From Datura wrightii (taxonomy: Eukaryota > Streptophyta > Magnoliopsida > Solanales > Solanaceae), in assembly GCA_035772735.1 (NCBI GenBank), contig JASDFA010000002.1:8928001-8992000 (forward strand): a DNA stretch of 64,000 bases. The letters are read 5' to 3'. The position numbers were made by a program, and so were the translations under genes. The notes under the pieces are model-generated. The model did not search any database. It was not told the DNA's origin and saw only the letters and a list, made by a program, of their open reading frames with translations. Shown in pieces: positions 1 to 10,671 of this stretch (within the stretch, counting starts at the first letter, position 1; each line of letters begins with the position of its first letter).

Positions 1-68
1 AGCCACTTACTACTTGTTCGACCACGTGCACTTGCGTGTTGTTTTGTATACCCACAAACACTCGAACA
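1..68 (+). repeat. 3' end of an Athila-type LTR (element Z, extends left)
   Basis: This segment aligns closely with the terminal part of element A's LTR read in its coding direction: it shares the run from agccacttactacttgtt through cacgtgcacttgcgtgt and ends in cgaaca. It is followed directly by element D sequence, not by a primer-binding site, so it is a 3' LTR end or a solo LTR. The next five bases, ctatt (69-73), would be its target duplication; the partner lies outside the window. It interrupts D just past the pol stop codon. Confidence 0.7.
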
Positions 69-72
69 CTAT

Positions 73-1101
73 TTATTCCCAATCATCCTCTAGAGTGATG
101 GACGTATTCTCTCGAATAACGTCCTCACCCAAGTAATGCTTACATCTTTGCCCGTTCACTAAAAATGTGGCACTTCTATCTTCTTGCCACAACTCCACTG
201 CCCCGTGTGGGGTCATTCTCACCACTTCAAACGGTCCTGACCACTTGGACCGCAACTTTCCTGAAAAAAGCTTAAACCTTGAGTTAAATAACAACACTTT
301 CTGCCCCGACTCAAAGATCTGATGCACCATATGCCTATCGTGCCACCGTTTAGTTTTCTCCTTATAGCATTTCACTTTCATAGGCATGCCATCGAAACTC
401 ATCTAGTCTGAGTTTCATCAACCTCTTCTTCCCTGCTAACTCTGGATCCATGTTCAGCTTTCTCACGGCCCAAAAAGCTCGATGTTCCAGCTCCACAGGT
501 AAATGACGTGCCTTTCCATAGACCAATCTATACATAAAAGTCCCAATGGGTGTCTTGTATGCAGTTCTGTAAGCGCATAACGCATCATCAAGTTTGCTTG
601 ACCAATTAATTCGTTGTGCATTCACTGTCTTCTGTAGAATCTGCTTTATCTCTCTGTTTGACACCTCCACTTGCCCACTAGTTTGGGGATGATATGTTGT
701 TGCTACCTTGTGCCGCACCCCATCTTAGCTAGCAAGTTCTTGAAACTCGCATTCACAAAATGAGCCCCTCCATTACTGATAATGGCTCTGGGTGTCCCGA
801 ACCTGGTGAAAATTTGCTTTTTCACAAATTTCGTCACCATCTTATTGCCATTCTTGGGACATGTTGTTGCCTCGACCCACTTAGATACAGAGTCAACCGC
901 TACCAAGATGTAACTATTACCAAATGACAGTGGAAATGGGCCCACGAAGTCTATTCCCCATACATCAAAAATCTCCACCTCTAATATCTGCTGCAGTGGC
1001 ATCTCCTGTCTTCTACCAATCGTGCCTGTTCTTTGGCATCTATCACACATTTTTACGTATGCTATAGAATCTCTGAACAGTGTAGGCCAAAAGAAACCTG
1101 A
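73..1101 (-). pseudogene. Integrase region of pol, element D
   Basis: Ty3/Gypsy integrase inserts the cDNA into chromosomes in the nucleus. In coding order one sees the zinc-binding start (YGGHHGGERTAHKVL, then CDRCQR), the core with GIDFVGPFP (first catalytic Asp) and SGQVEVSNREIK (catalytic Glu), and the C-terminal part ending in SITLEDDWE. The frame is broken near 1100 (stop) and near 710 (frameshift). The second catalytic position reads ISNGGAHF where integrases have ISDGG, so an Asp is replaced by Asn; this alone would be expected to abolish strand transfer. Element B keeps ISD at the same place. Pol stops at about 73-75, immediately before the Z insertion. Confidence 0.85.
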
Positions 1102-3316
1102 CTATAACACCTTGTGAGCTGTCCGTTCTCCTCCGTGGTGCCCTCCATACATTGATGAGTAACAACTCCTCAATACTTCATCAATCTGGCTCTCTAGGAT
1201 GCATCGTCTCATCACTTGATCCGGTCCCTGCTTAAATAGATACGGCTCATCCCATATGTAATATTTGCAATCATGTCTCAACTTCTTTCTTTGCTGAGCC
1301 ATAGCTTTCGGTGGGTAGACTACACTTACCAGCAAGTTCACAATATCTACATACCAAGGGATTTCAGCTTCCCTTATTGCCAAGAGCTGCTCATCTGGGA
1401 ACTCTTCTTTGATGTTGTCACCTTCCTTTACATGCAACCGGCTTTCTAATCGCGATAGGTGATCTGCCACTTGATTCTCGCTCCCCTTTTTATCTCGAAT
1501 CTCTAGGACAAACTCTTGTAGCAAAAATATCCATCTGATTAGTCTGGGCTTTGCATCCTTCTTGTTAAACAAATACTGAATTGCTGCATGATCAGTATAC
1601 ACCACTACTTTCGAACTCACCAGGTAGGACCTGAATTTATCAAATACGAACACCAATGCTAGCATCTCCTTTTCTATGATTGTATAATTGACTTGGGCTG
1701 CCTCAAGTGTTTTGCTTGCATAAAGAATGGAATGAAAAATTTTATTCCTCCGCTGCCCCAATACAGCTCCTACAGCCACGTCACTCGCATCACACGTTAA
1801 TTCAAAAGGTTGCTCCCAATCCGGAGAGATGAGAATAGGTGCTTCTACCAGCTTCTGTTTTAGCTCCTCAAATGCTTTAACACAATCCTCGTCAAACTCG
1901 AACTTCACCTCTTTTTATAGAAATCGGCATATCGGTCTAGAAATTTTAGAGAAGTTCTTGATGAATCGTCTGTATAACCCTGCATGTCCGAGAAAACTGC
2001 AAACACCCTTCACTGCCACTGGTGGTGGTAGCTTTTCGATCACTTCAATCTTTGCACAATCGACTTCCAACCGTTTGCATGAAACCTCATGGCCAAGGAA
2101 GATACCCTCCTTGATTAAAAAAATGACATTTCTCCCAGTTGAGCACAAGGTTAGAGTCTTCACATCGAGCTAGCACCCTGTCAAGATTCTGCAAACATGT
2201 AGCAAACGAATTACCAAAAACAGAAAAGTCATCCATAAATACCTCAACAAAATCTTCCACCATATCATGAAAGATCGCCATCATGCATCTCTGGAATATG
2301 GCTGGTGCATTGCATAGACCAAATGGCATCCGCCTGAAAGCATATGTTCCATAAGGACATGTAAAAGTGGTCTTCTCCTGATCCTCCGGAGCTATGGCTA
2401 TTTGATTATAGCCGGAATATCCATCAAGAAAACAATAATACTCTTGACCTGCCAACCTGTCCAAAATCTGATCAATAAATGGAATAGGATAATGATCTTT
2501 CCTCGTGGCCTCATTTAGATTCCTATAATCCATGCAAATTCGCCAGCCTGTGACTGTGCGGGTGGGAATCAACTCATTCTTTTCATTGGTGACCACGGTC
2601 ATCCCTCCTTTCTTTGGAACACACTGAACTGGGCTAACCCATTCACTGTCTGAAATGGGATATACCACACCTGCATCAAGCCACTTGATCACTTCCTTCC
2701 TAACTACATCCTTCATCACCGGATTCAACCCCCGCTGATGTTGCACAGTTGGCTTGGATCCTTCCTCCAGAAAAATCCATTGTAAAGCTGGATTAATTCC
2801 TCTAATGTCCGACATTTGCCAACCCATTGCTTTCTTCCACCTCTTGAGGACCACCAATGCATCTTTCACTTGTGCCTCTGTCAGTTCTACGGAAATGATG
2901 ACTGGCAAGGTGTCATCTTCCCCCAAAAATACATACTTCAGATGTGGAGGCAATGTCTTCAACTCCAATTTTAGTGCCTCCTCGATTGATGGCTTTGGCA
3001 ATGGTTCCAAGGACCTCATCAATGGCTCAAAGTCTTGCTTCCTGGGAAACCATTTTGGCTTGTTCAGCGTCTGCACCATCTCATATGTAGCATTGTCTCC
3101 AAAAGGATTGGAGCCCATCAAGGCTCTCTCCAATGGGTCATGTGAGTTAACAATCTGAAGAATTGATTCCTGATTTAGCACATTGATTGATGATAGCTCC
3201 TCATAAATGGCCGGTAGCTTCATAGCCTTATACATATCAAAAACCTCTACTTTGTCATGTGCTCGCATAGTTAGCTGCCCAGAAGCCACATCAATCAAAG
3301 CTTGCCCGATTGCCAA
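1102..3316 (-). pseudogene. Reverse transcriptase and RNase H, element D
   Basis: This region copied element RNA into DNA and degraded the RNA strand. RT motifs in coding order: VSPVQCVPKKGG, RICMDYRNLNEATRKDHYP, FLDGYSGYNQI (first catalytic Asp), MPFGLCNAPA, and EVFMDDFSVFG, the Athila version of the YxDD box. RNase H follows with CDASDVAVGAVLG, EKEMLALVF, YTDHAAIQYL and ADHLSRL. The part 3316-2087 is one open frame. A frameshift near 2100-2160 and a stop near 1913 (after PICRFL) separate it from the RNase H frame 1908-1102. RT catalytic residues are intact, so only frame damage is seen here. Element B carries a more decayed copy. Confidence 0.9.
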
Positions 3317-4278
3317 GAAAGGACGTCCAAAATAAATGGGACTTCCGCATCTGGCTCGAAATCCAAGATAATAAAATCCACTGGGAAAATGAGGGAGTCC
3401 ACTTGCACTAGCACATCCTCCATAATACCATCTGGTCTGGCCAAAGAACGGTCAGCTAGCTGCAAGATCACTGTAGTTGGTCTAGGGCTGCCCAGCCCCA
3501 ACTTCTTGAACACCGATGTCGGCATCAAGTATATGCTTGCTCCCAAATCACATAATACGCGAGCTTAAATATATTGCCCAGTTGTAATCTGAATGGTAGA
3601 GCTCCCAGGATCCTTGAGCTTTGTCGGCAACCTATTCTGTATTCGGGAGGTGCACTCTTCAGTAAGCGCCACCGTAGCATATTCCGTCAATCTGCTTTTG
3701 TTTGCTACAATGTCCTTGATGTACTTGGCATATTTCGGCACTCCCTGCAAAACATCAACTAGAGGTAAATTAATATGTACCTATTCCAGCACTTCCATGA
3801 ATTTCTTAAAGCAAGCTTCTTCCTTGTGCTTCTTTAATCTCTGAGGGAACGGGGGTGGTGGTCTTTCTATCTCAGCTGCCTTTTCCTTCCCCCTCACATC
3901 ATCATATTCCCCATCTTTTTCCGCTGCTCCAGATTGCTCAGGTGGTCTTTTCGGTTCCACCTCCTTAAGGCGAATGACACTCCTTGTTGTAACTACATTG
4001 ACCTGCTTGGGATTTGGGTCAGTATCACTTGGTAGTCCTCCCCTGTGCCTAGTGTTTTGAGCTCCAGCTAACTGTCCAAACTGATACTCCAACGCCTTTG
4101 TAGCTAACTGTTGATTCTTCATGTCAGCTGCTAATTTCACATAATCAGCCTGCATCTGCACTTGGTTAGCTATTATCGTTTTGAACATATCCTCAATGCT
4201 GTTGGGTGGTGGCGGAGGTGCATTTTTTCCTCTGTATTGGGACTGAAAATTTTGATGCCCCACTTGATTTCTCTGCAC
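3295..4278 (-). pseudogene. Gag-protease linker and aspartic protease, element D
   Basis: The upstream half (4278-3781) is a linker with a proline run (NAPPPPP), a predicted helix (MFKTIIANQVQMQADYVKLA) and ERPPPPFPQRLKKHKEE. The retropepsin follows: the catalytic motif is CDLGASIYLMPTSVF and a second conserved strand is LQLADRSLARPDGI. The retropepsin D-S/T-G-A motif appears as DLGA, as in all the Athila-like elements here. Stops interrupt it near 3779 (after MEVLE) and near 3564 (after TGQYI), and a frameshift near 3300 disconnects it from RT. It would have cut the Gag-Pol precursor inside particles. Confidence 0.8.
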
Positions 4279-4289
4279 GCCTTGATTCG

Positions 4290-5446
4290 AACTCTGTCCT
4301 TGATAACTTTTACTCTCCCAAGAAAAATTCGGATGATTCCTCCAATTTGAGTTGTAACTGTTGCCATACTGTTGATTGTTGTTCCTCTAGGCATTCCCAA
4401 CAAAATTTACAGAGTCTGGATTGGCACCACAACACTCAGCTGAGTGTTCACTACTCCCACATACTTCACACCATACCTGATGAACGACATTACTGGGGCT
4501 TGTGCTTGATTCAAGCTCATACTGCTGAAATGGGTGTTGAGTTGATTTTGCAACGCAGCTATCTGTGCAGCAATAGCCGTAAAACTATCCACCTCAAAGA
4601 CTCCTGCAGCTTTCCTTGTTCCTCCTCGCATTGAATCCGCATTCACTTCTAGATTTCCCTGAGAAATACAGTTTAACAAAGTGTAAAGCTCCTCATAAGC
4701 CTTCTCTAATGCCTGCCCACCAGCTGTTGAATCTAACAGAATCTTAGTATGTGGTTTTAACCCCTCAATGAACGGATGCACCAACACATCATTAGACTGG
4801 TGATGATGAGTAAAATCCCTTAACATCGACTTGAACCTATCCCAAGCTTGATACAAATTCTCACCCTCTCTTTGTTTGAAACTTAGAATTTGACTTCTAA
4901 GTCTGGCTGTCTTCCCAGATGGAAAGAATCGTATAAAAAACTTCCTTTCAAGATCTTCCCAAGTGGTGATAGAATTAGGTGGTTCAGCTTTTAACCACCT
5001 CTTTGCTTCCCCCAAATGTGAGAACGAGAATAATGTAAGCCTTACATAGTCAGATGATACTCCAACGGGAATGTAAGTGTCACTTATCTCCAAAAAGTTT
5101 TGGAGATGTTGTTGTGGATCTTCATGAGGGAGACTTGTGAATTGCCTGCTGGTGTGCAACAACTGCACCATATTCTTCTTAAGCTTGAACCTCCCTCCTT
5201 GCTCTGGTCTGTGAATACTGGATGTAACATTATTTGCATGTGGGTTTGCCACTTCGCAGATTGGTCTTGCTGCTATCTCTTCGGGCACTAAAACTGCCCT
5301 TACAAGTGGTGGATTCTGTTGCTGCTCCAGTATTGCCTGTCTTAGCAACTGCAGCTTCTTCTTTGGAGCTTCCCTTTGTTGGCGATGAAATTGTCTCTAT
5401 GGCTCTATAAATGAATCCACCAACTCCTTATCTCTTGCCAGCATTC
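4290..5446 (-). pseudogene. Gag (capsid and zinc knuckle), element D
   Basis: Gag forms the cytoplasmic particle that packages element RNA. The capsid-like core is in frame 5348-4407, including MVQLLHTSRQFTSLPHEDP, LGEAKRWLKAEPPNSITTW and FFIRFFPSGKTARLRSQIL, the typical plant retrotransposon Gag block. The zinc knuckle CEVCGSSEHSAECC (CX2CX4HX4C) can be read near 4470-4430 in another frame, so a frameshift precedes it. A stop near 5403 (FIEP then TAG) cuts the N terminus. No ATG lies at the start of the homologous frame, as also in A, B and G. Confidence 0.8.
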
Positions 5447-5548
5447 AGAAAAATTCGATACCTGCAAAAGAAATGCTAAGACCAAGTTGTCAACACTTAT
5501 ATTGAATTTGTAAACTAACACTAAGAAAATAAATTTACTAATTGCAAG

Positions 5549-5566
5549 TCCCTGGAAATGGCGCCA
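5549..5566 (-). other. Primer-binding site, tRNA-Asp type (D)
   Basis: The minus strand reads TGGCGCCATTTCCAGGGA, six bases after the LTR end. It matches the 3' end of tRNA-Asp, complement TGGCGCCGTTGCCGGGGA, with a few mismatches. It would prime minus-strand DNA synthesis. Confidence 0.8.
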
Positions 5567-5572
5567 AGAACT

Positions 5573-6773
5573 TGTTTGATGCAAAACTACACACAAGTGC
5601 ACGTGGTTGTACAAGTAGTAAAGTGGCTTTATTTCAAGCCAAGTATCGATCCCACAGGGACTGAACTACGGTAGTAATTGACCTAAGTGTTAGCGAACGA
5701 TATCTCTATGAATGTGGAAAACCAAACAAATAATGTGTTATGAGTTACGATTACTAAGTAACAAGAGTCTAAGTTAAGATTATAATTTGAAGTCTGAACA
5801 ATAGCAATGAACAACTATGGTTAAGGCAAGCATGCAAGGATGTAACTTTTTAATTCAATTCAGCGAATCTTCTCTTCGGTTGCTAGTCAGGAATTAATTG
5901 CTTATGGATTGGATCATTCGACTCTTATCCACTTAAAGAATCATGAGAACTTATTCTACATTTCTGTGATATAAGAATCTCATGCTCTAGCCATACATAA
6001 CCGATTCCATAAATGACTAATAAGACTTTCAAATATATTTCTATTCTGAACATAAATCTTTTCTCAATTTTCTCAGCTAAGAAAAAATCATATCCTACAA
6101 ATTCACATCTGTCCAATTCTTTTCCTTTTCAGAATCAAAATTGGATTTCTAAGATATACATTAACATTGGCCAAACATTAATGCAATAAAAACAAGAATT
6201 GATAGAACAACCATTGAAGAAAAAATGAAAACTGAAATGATTAATGATTACATTACACTACAATTATCCTTAACCTCAGCATGAGGTGAATTAGCCACTC
6301 ATTTGTGGATTAAACATCTTCAAATAAGTAGAATTCATACAAGCAATTGAAATTAAAGAGAAAAAGGAAGAGAATAACCCTAGAATTTTCGTCCTCTCAA
6401 CTGTCTGCTACCCACGTTCTTGCTCAAAAAAGTCAAAATGTTTAAAATAAAACCTAAGTGTGCTATTTATACTATTGAGATTTTTTCCCGGAATGACAAG
6501 CAACGTGGCACAGAGTGTAACGCGGAGCACTACCTCTGTGCCATGGTGCTATCACGCACCTTCACTGGAACTTGAGGTTCCAGGTAATCACACTCAACGT
6601 GATACGGAGTGCATCGCGGAGCACTGCCTCCGTGCCATGGAGGTAACGCGAACCTCCACTGGAATTTGACATATTTTCATCATCCCAAGCAGAATGCCTC
6701 CGCGATGGTAGCGTGACACGGCGCCATCGCGGAGCCCCTATTTTTGCCAACTTCCCTTGTCAACTTCCACTTC
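5573..6773 (-). repeat. 5' LTR of element D, 5'-truncated
   Basis: It is homologous to element B's LTRs. The internal end is tgtttgat on the plus strand, i.e. ..ATCAAACA in coding direction. A TATA box (TATAAATAG on the minus strand) lies at 6463-6471. Upstream of it (6490-6745) sit three imperfect palindromic cassettes built from CGGAGG and CCTCCG with CGTG(T/G)CAC flanks. The first roughly 205 bp of the LTR are missing at the junction with chromovirus C. Confidence 0.8.
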
Positions 6774-7331
6774 ATGTCATAATCATTTAGCAGTTCCAAC
6801 CACCGTCTCTAAGGCAGGTTTAGGTCCTTCTGGCTGAACACATCCTGAAGGCTCTTGTGATATGTAAACACATCCATATGAGCCCCGTACAAGTAGTGTC
6901 TCAATATTTTTAATTCAAATACCACCGCTGCCAACTCCAAGTCATGAGTCGGATAGTTCTTCTTATGGACTTTGAGCTGTCTGGAGGCATAGGCTATCAC
7001 TTTGCCCTCTGCATCAGAATGCAACCAAGTCCAACTCTGGAGACGTCACAATATACAACCAACCCATCTGTTCCTTTTGGCAGGGTCAAAACTAGAGCGG
7101 TAGTGAGTCAAGTATTTAACTCCTTAAAACACTTCCCACACTCATCCGACCACTGAAATTTTACCTTCTTCTGGGTTAACTTGGTCAAAGGGGATGCTAT
7201 AGAGGAGAAACCTTACACAAACCGTCAGCGATAGCCTACTAAGCCCAGGAAACTCCTGATTTCGGTAGGAGTGGTAGGTCTGGGCCAGTCCTTCACCACT
7301 GCTATTTTATGAGGAACTACTTGTTTCCCCT
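6774..7331 (-). pseudogene. Chromovirus C: end of RT and start of RNase H
   Basis: On the minus strand the sequence reads KDWPRPTTPTEIRSFLGL, the connection after RT, then RNase H motifs near DAEGKVIAYASRQLKVHKKNYPTHDLELAAVVF, and QKDLNLP(stop)RRWLELLNDYDM. These are characteristic of Del/Tekay chromoviruses. It continues the fragment at 17297-17437: removing element A and one TSD copy rejoins the reading ..LGHVVSGEG with ..VVPHK. The left edge is cut by element D's LTR at 6773/6774, so integrase, chromodomain and 3' LTR are absent here. The stop before RRW is a CAG-to-TAG type change. Confidence 0.85.
7327..7331. repeat. Target-site duplication of element A, left
   Basis: The bases cccct flank the LTR start at 7332 and are repeated exactly at 17297-17301, after the LTR end at 17296. 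This 5-bp duplication defines the insertion of A into chromovirus RT. Confidence 0.9.
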
Positions 7332-8753
7332 TGTTCGGGTGTTTGCTATATGGTTAAAAACCGACACGCAAGTGCACGTGGTCAACAAGTAGTAAGTGGC
7401 TTAAGTAAGCCAAGTATCGAACCAAGGAAACTCTGGATAAGTAAAAATTGCTCAAGTATACTATATTCTATCTTACTTCTATATATGCTGACAACAAAGT
7501 AACCAAAAGTTAAATAATTTGTTTATAAATTATATACTAAAACTATTAACAAATATCTACTTTGAATTGAAACTATGGATATGAGCATGCCAAGGTTAAG
7601 AACATGTAATTAACTTGATTATAATCATAATTTGGTTAATCTTCTCTTCCAGTTGCTAGCCAAGAACATTAGCCAAGAGATTAAAACTCTCGTATTTAAT
7701 CTCACTTAAGAATCATAAACCATCCATCTACATTTCTGTGATCAAATGCAATTTATGACCTAGCAATACAATTCCGGTTCCTAAATTGACTAATACGGCT
7801 TTCAAGTATATTTCTATCAGGAAAGCACATCAAAACTCAATTTTCCCAGATCAAGTTAAGAACAATACCCTATTAATTCACAACTTTCCGATTTCGTGCT
7901 CTCTCGAGTGAAATCGGACTTTTTAGATGTACATTAATGTTGGCCACACACCAATGCAGTAGAAACAAGAATTAATAGAACAACATGGAAGAAGAAGATG
8001 AAAAACCATATAATTCAATAATCAAAATTCATCACCATTGTTCATAACCTCAGCAAGGAAGAGAATTAGCCACTCATTTGTGGATTAATCATCCTAAAAC
8101 AAGTGTTAATCATACAAACAATTGATTGAAAGAAGAAAGAAAGAAAAACCCTGAGCTTTTTCGTCCCTCAACTGCCTGTAACCCACGTCCTTGCTCCACC
8201 AAGTCTGAATTAATTAAAAATAAGCCTAAGTGTTCTATTTATACTAATGGGAATTTTTCCCGAAATAACAAGCAACGTGTCACGGAGGGTAACGCGGAGG
8301 CTTGCCTCCGTGACACGGCGTGGATGCGGACCCTTACTGGAAATTTGGGGTCTGGGAATAAAGCTTCAACATGGCACGACATGCAACGCGGAGGCTTGCT
8401 TCCGTGCCACGGAGCTGTTGCGAAGCTCCACTGGAAATTGACAAATTATTCACCCTCCAGGCAGAGTGCATCCGCGATGGTAGCGTGACACGGCTCCATC
8501 GCGGAGCCCCTTTATATTGTGCAGTCCAATGGCTTTTTCGTGCTCGAATCCAAGTCCAACTCCGATATTGTTCCAACATGCCTTTTAGCTCCTCAAAATC
8601 ACCTTTTACCTACAAAACAATGCTAATCATGTTGGTTAGTATAAATTCACATTTTATTACCAATTACATGAAAATGTATACACATTGCACAATAAACAAG
8701 GCGAAAATGATACGTTTGAGCATCACTTGGGCATATAAATCTGCCCAAGATCA
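7332..8753 (-). repeat. 3' LTR of element A
   Basis: It runs from tgttcggg to ccaagatca on the plus strand, so in coding direction TGATCTTGGGC..CCGAACA. TATA box TATAAATAG at 8235-8243 (minus). The palindromic CGGAGG/CCTCCG array fills 8265-8510, just upstream of TATA, with a period of about 95 bp. The first 35 bases in coding direction form a hairpin, CTTGGGC..GCCCAAG. Confidence 0.92.
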
Positions 8754-8791
8754 CTTACCCCACACATAAATCCTTGTTCGTCCTCGAACAA
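8754..8791 (-). promoter_or_regulatory. Polypurine tract with upstream hairpin, element A
   Basis: The minus strand reads TTATGTGTGGGGTAAG ending at the 3' LTR edge: the RNase H-resistant primer for plus-strand DNA. Just upstream in coding direction (8774-8791) is TTGTTCG-AGGA-CGAACAA, a 7-bp hairpin with an AGGA loop. The same hairpin-plus-tract unit precedes the 3' LTR of G and I, with weaker pairing in B and F. Confidence 0.8.
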
Positions 8792-10671
8792 CAAATACAC
8801 AATTCATGCAAATTACATCCCAACCTTCGCCACTATGGTGCGACAATTTACGCTACGGTCATACCGATCATTCAATATTGTAAATCATCAAGAAAATATG
8901 CATGGTCTTACAATGCAATGACCTTTAATACATTAAGACTTCCTAGACTTTAAGAATCGACCCTCGATATCAGCAAACTCATGCAAATCAGCTAATCAAG
9001 ATATCCGACACGAAAATCAATCTTTCATCAAGCATGTGCCCTCACAACTCAAGAGAATCTTCCCCTTTATGTTCATGTGACACACAAACATTCAAGTAGG
9101 GGCATGTAAAAATTAATTTCACTCTATCTCCCAAAAGAATTCACATGCATCATGTCATGACCCATAGGCTTGCCCTTAGTGTATTACTCCACTAATATAA
9201 AGAAATGCAATGTAAGATCTCGTAGGACTTTAATGGGTTGTAATGGAAGCTATGGAACTAGTATATATTGGATTAGCCAATAATAGTCACTAGCATCCTT
9301 AAGCGCCTTTTCAACACATTCCCATCTACTCATGGACATTGTTTCTCTCTTTTCTTTTTTCATCATCCCATTCATGCTGGTTTACCTTCATATGCCCCAT
9401 TTCATCAAACACACTTGACACAACAACAAAGGTTTTTCATGCACCTTCATTATCATTTAATTATAACAAGTGCACCCTCCACCTTTTTCTTTTCTTTCCT
9501 CACTCTGCTTTTCTTTTTCTTTTCACCATTCTCACTCTTTGACACTTTGGGAAAAATATTTTTTTTGTTCTTCTTAAGCGCTTAAGAGTTTTGTATAGAC
9601 TTTACGGCTAATGAAAAGAAAGAATTAAGCTTAGTTTATACATTTTTGGACAAAAGAAAGAAATAATAGGCTAAAGGCTCAACGGGCTGACTAGGGTATA
9701 CAATCACATAAAAAGGAGAGTATGACAAGAAGAAAATAGAAACTCTCGGTAAAGAAAGAAATGCCTACATCCTTTCCAACACTACACCTCCTTCATTTCG
9801 TTTTGTACACACACCAGGCAAGTTCTAGACACTTCACAATAGCATGGAATACAATACCTCACTTCACACTTTATGCACATGCTCGATTCAAGATGCATTC
9901 AAAGACTCTTTAATTAGCCAATTACATGAATTCAAAAATTAAGCCTCAATCACACCGAATCGAACTCTACAGCCTAGGTATCTCAACATATTTACAAAAT
10001 TGCATGCTTTCATATGAATCACTTTTACATTTTGAATATCAGTTACAACACGCAACCAAAATTTCACAACCATGTAGTAACTACAGGTTCCGTGATGCAA
10101 TCCACCAAAGAAAAAAACTGAAAACAAATTAAAATCACTACTCCTACCGACTACATTTCCCTTAAGACGGTCGTCATCCATCCATCATAGGGAACAGTCA
10201 CTAACTATGACGTCGGTTCAATGGGACTATTCTCGGTAAAAGAACCAAAAACAAACTCTGAGAAACCCAAAAATAAAAATTGAAAAATTTTGCAAAACAT
10301 CGATCATTTCGATGGGAAAATATTTACAAAGTATTTTAATATGTACAAAATATTTTCACAATAATTTAAAAATATCGATCATTTTGATAGAAAAAAAATT
10401 AAATGAAGAAAATATTTACAAATATTTTTACAGACTTAGCTGGCAACCACAACATTTCACAACACACATCAATTACCACAAATATGTACAGATACAAACC
10501 AGTTTGCAATTCACAAACAAACAACATTTCACAACACACATCAATTACCACAAATATGTACAGATACAGACCAGTTTGCAATTCACAAACAAAGGGAAAC
10601 GTACATACAAAACAAAACAGAGGAAAGCATACAAGCACACCAGCCCATCCCCAGCACCTAACTACTCCCCA
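8792..10671 (-). other. 3' untranslated region of element A
   Basis: No coding frame can be supported here. It is shared, in the same order, with B, G, I and less clearly F. Recognisable blocks are the self-complementary CTTAAGCGCTTAAG at 9573-9586, a block around caccaggcaagttctagacac near 9813, and GATGGATGGATGACGACCGT (minus strand) at 10161-10186. The small open frame at 9339-9542 is pyrimidine-rich low complexity. Confidence 0.7.
10450..10593. repeat. Tandem duplication, 2 x 72 bp
   Basis: Units 10450-10521 and 10522-10593 both start caacatttcacaacacacat and differ at about one base (aaacc versus gacc). This recent local duplication in A's 3' untranslated region creates the apparent repeated peptide in both strands' open frames. 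Confidence 0.9.

Larger units (their letters stand above)
69..6773 (-). mobile_element. Athila-like Ty3/Gypsy retrotransposon D (partial)
   Basis: In coding order on the minus strand it holds a truncated 5' LTR, a tRNA-Asp type primer site, gag, a protease region, RT, RNase H and integrase, ending at the pol stop near 73. That domain order is Ty3/Gypsy. The FMDD form of the RT motif, DLGA protease and tRNA-Asp primer are typical of Athila. Its ORF2 and 3' LTR are not visible because element Z cuts in at 68/69. The right edge abuts chromovirus RNase H at 6773/6774, where about 205 bp of LTR start are missing compared with element B. All domains are broken by frameshifts or stops, so it cannot be autonomous. 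Confidence 0.85.

Noticed and set aside
1829..2173. Plus-strand open frame of 114 codons
   Set aside because: Antisense shadow of element D RNase H/RT; no motif of its own. The same applies to 2754-3158, 4206-4634, 11698-12018 and 13679-13984.
6490..6745. CRISPR-like or terminator-like repeats from the regular palindromes
   Set aside because: Units are imperfect, have no unique spacers, and lie in retrotransposon U3 regions of a plant genome.
8371..8769. Open frames across the LTR array (8126-8769, 16790-17318, 28334-28671, 60643-60956)
   Set aside because: They lie in LTR U3/R sequence and arise from GC-rich palindromic repeats lacking stops; they repeat only because the LTRs repeat.
9339..9542. 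Hydrophobic open frame resembling a membrane protein
   Set aside because: Pyrimidine-rich low-complexity sequence in a 3' untranslated region; not open in B, G or I.
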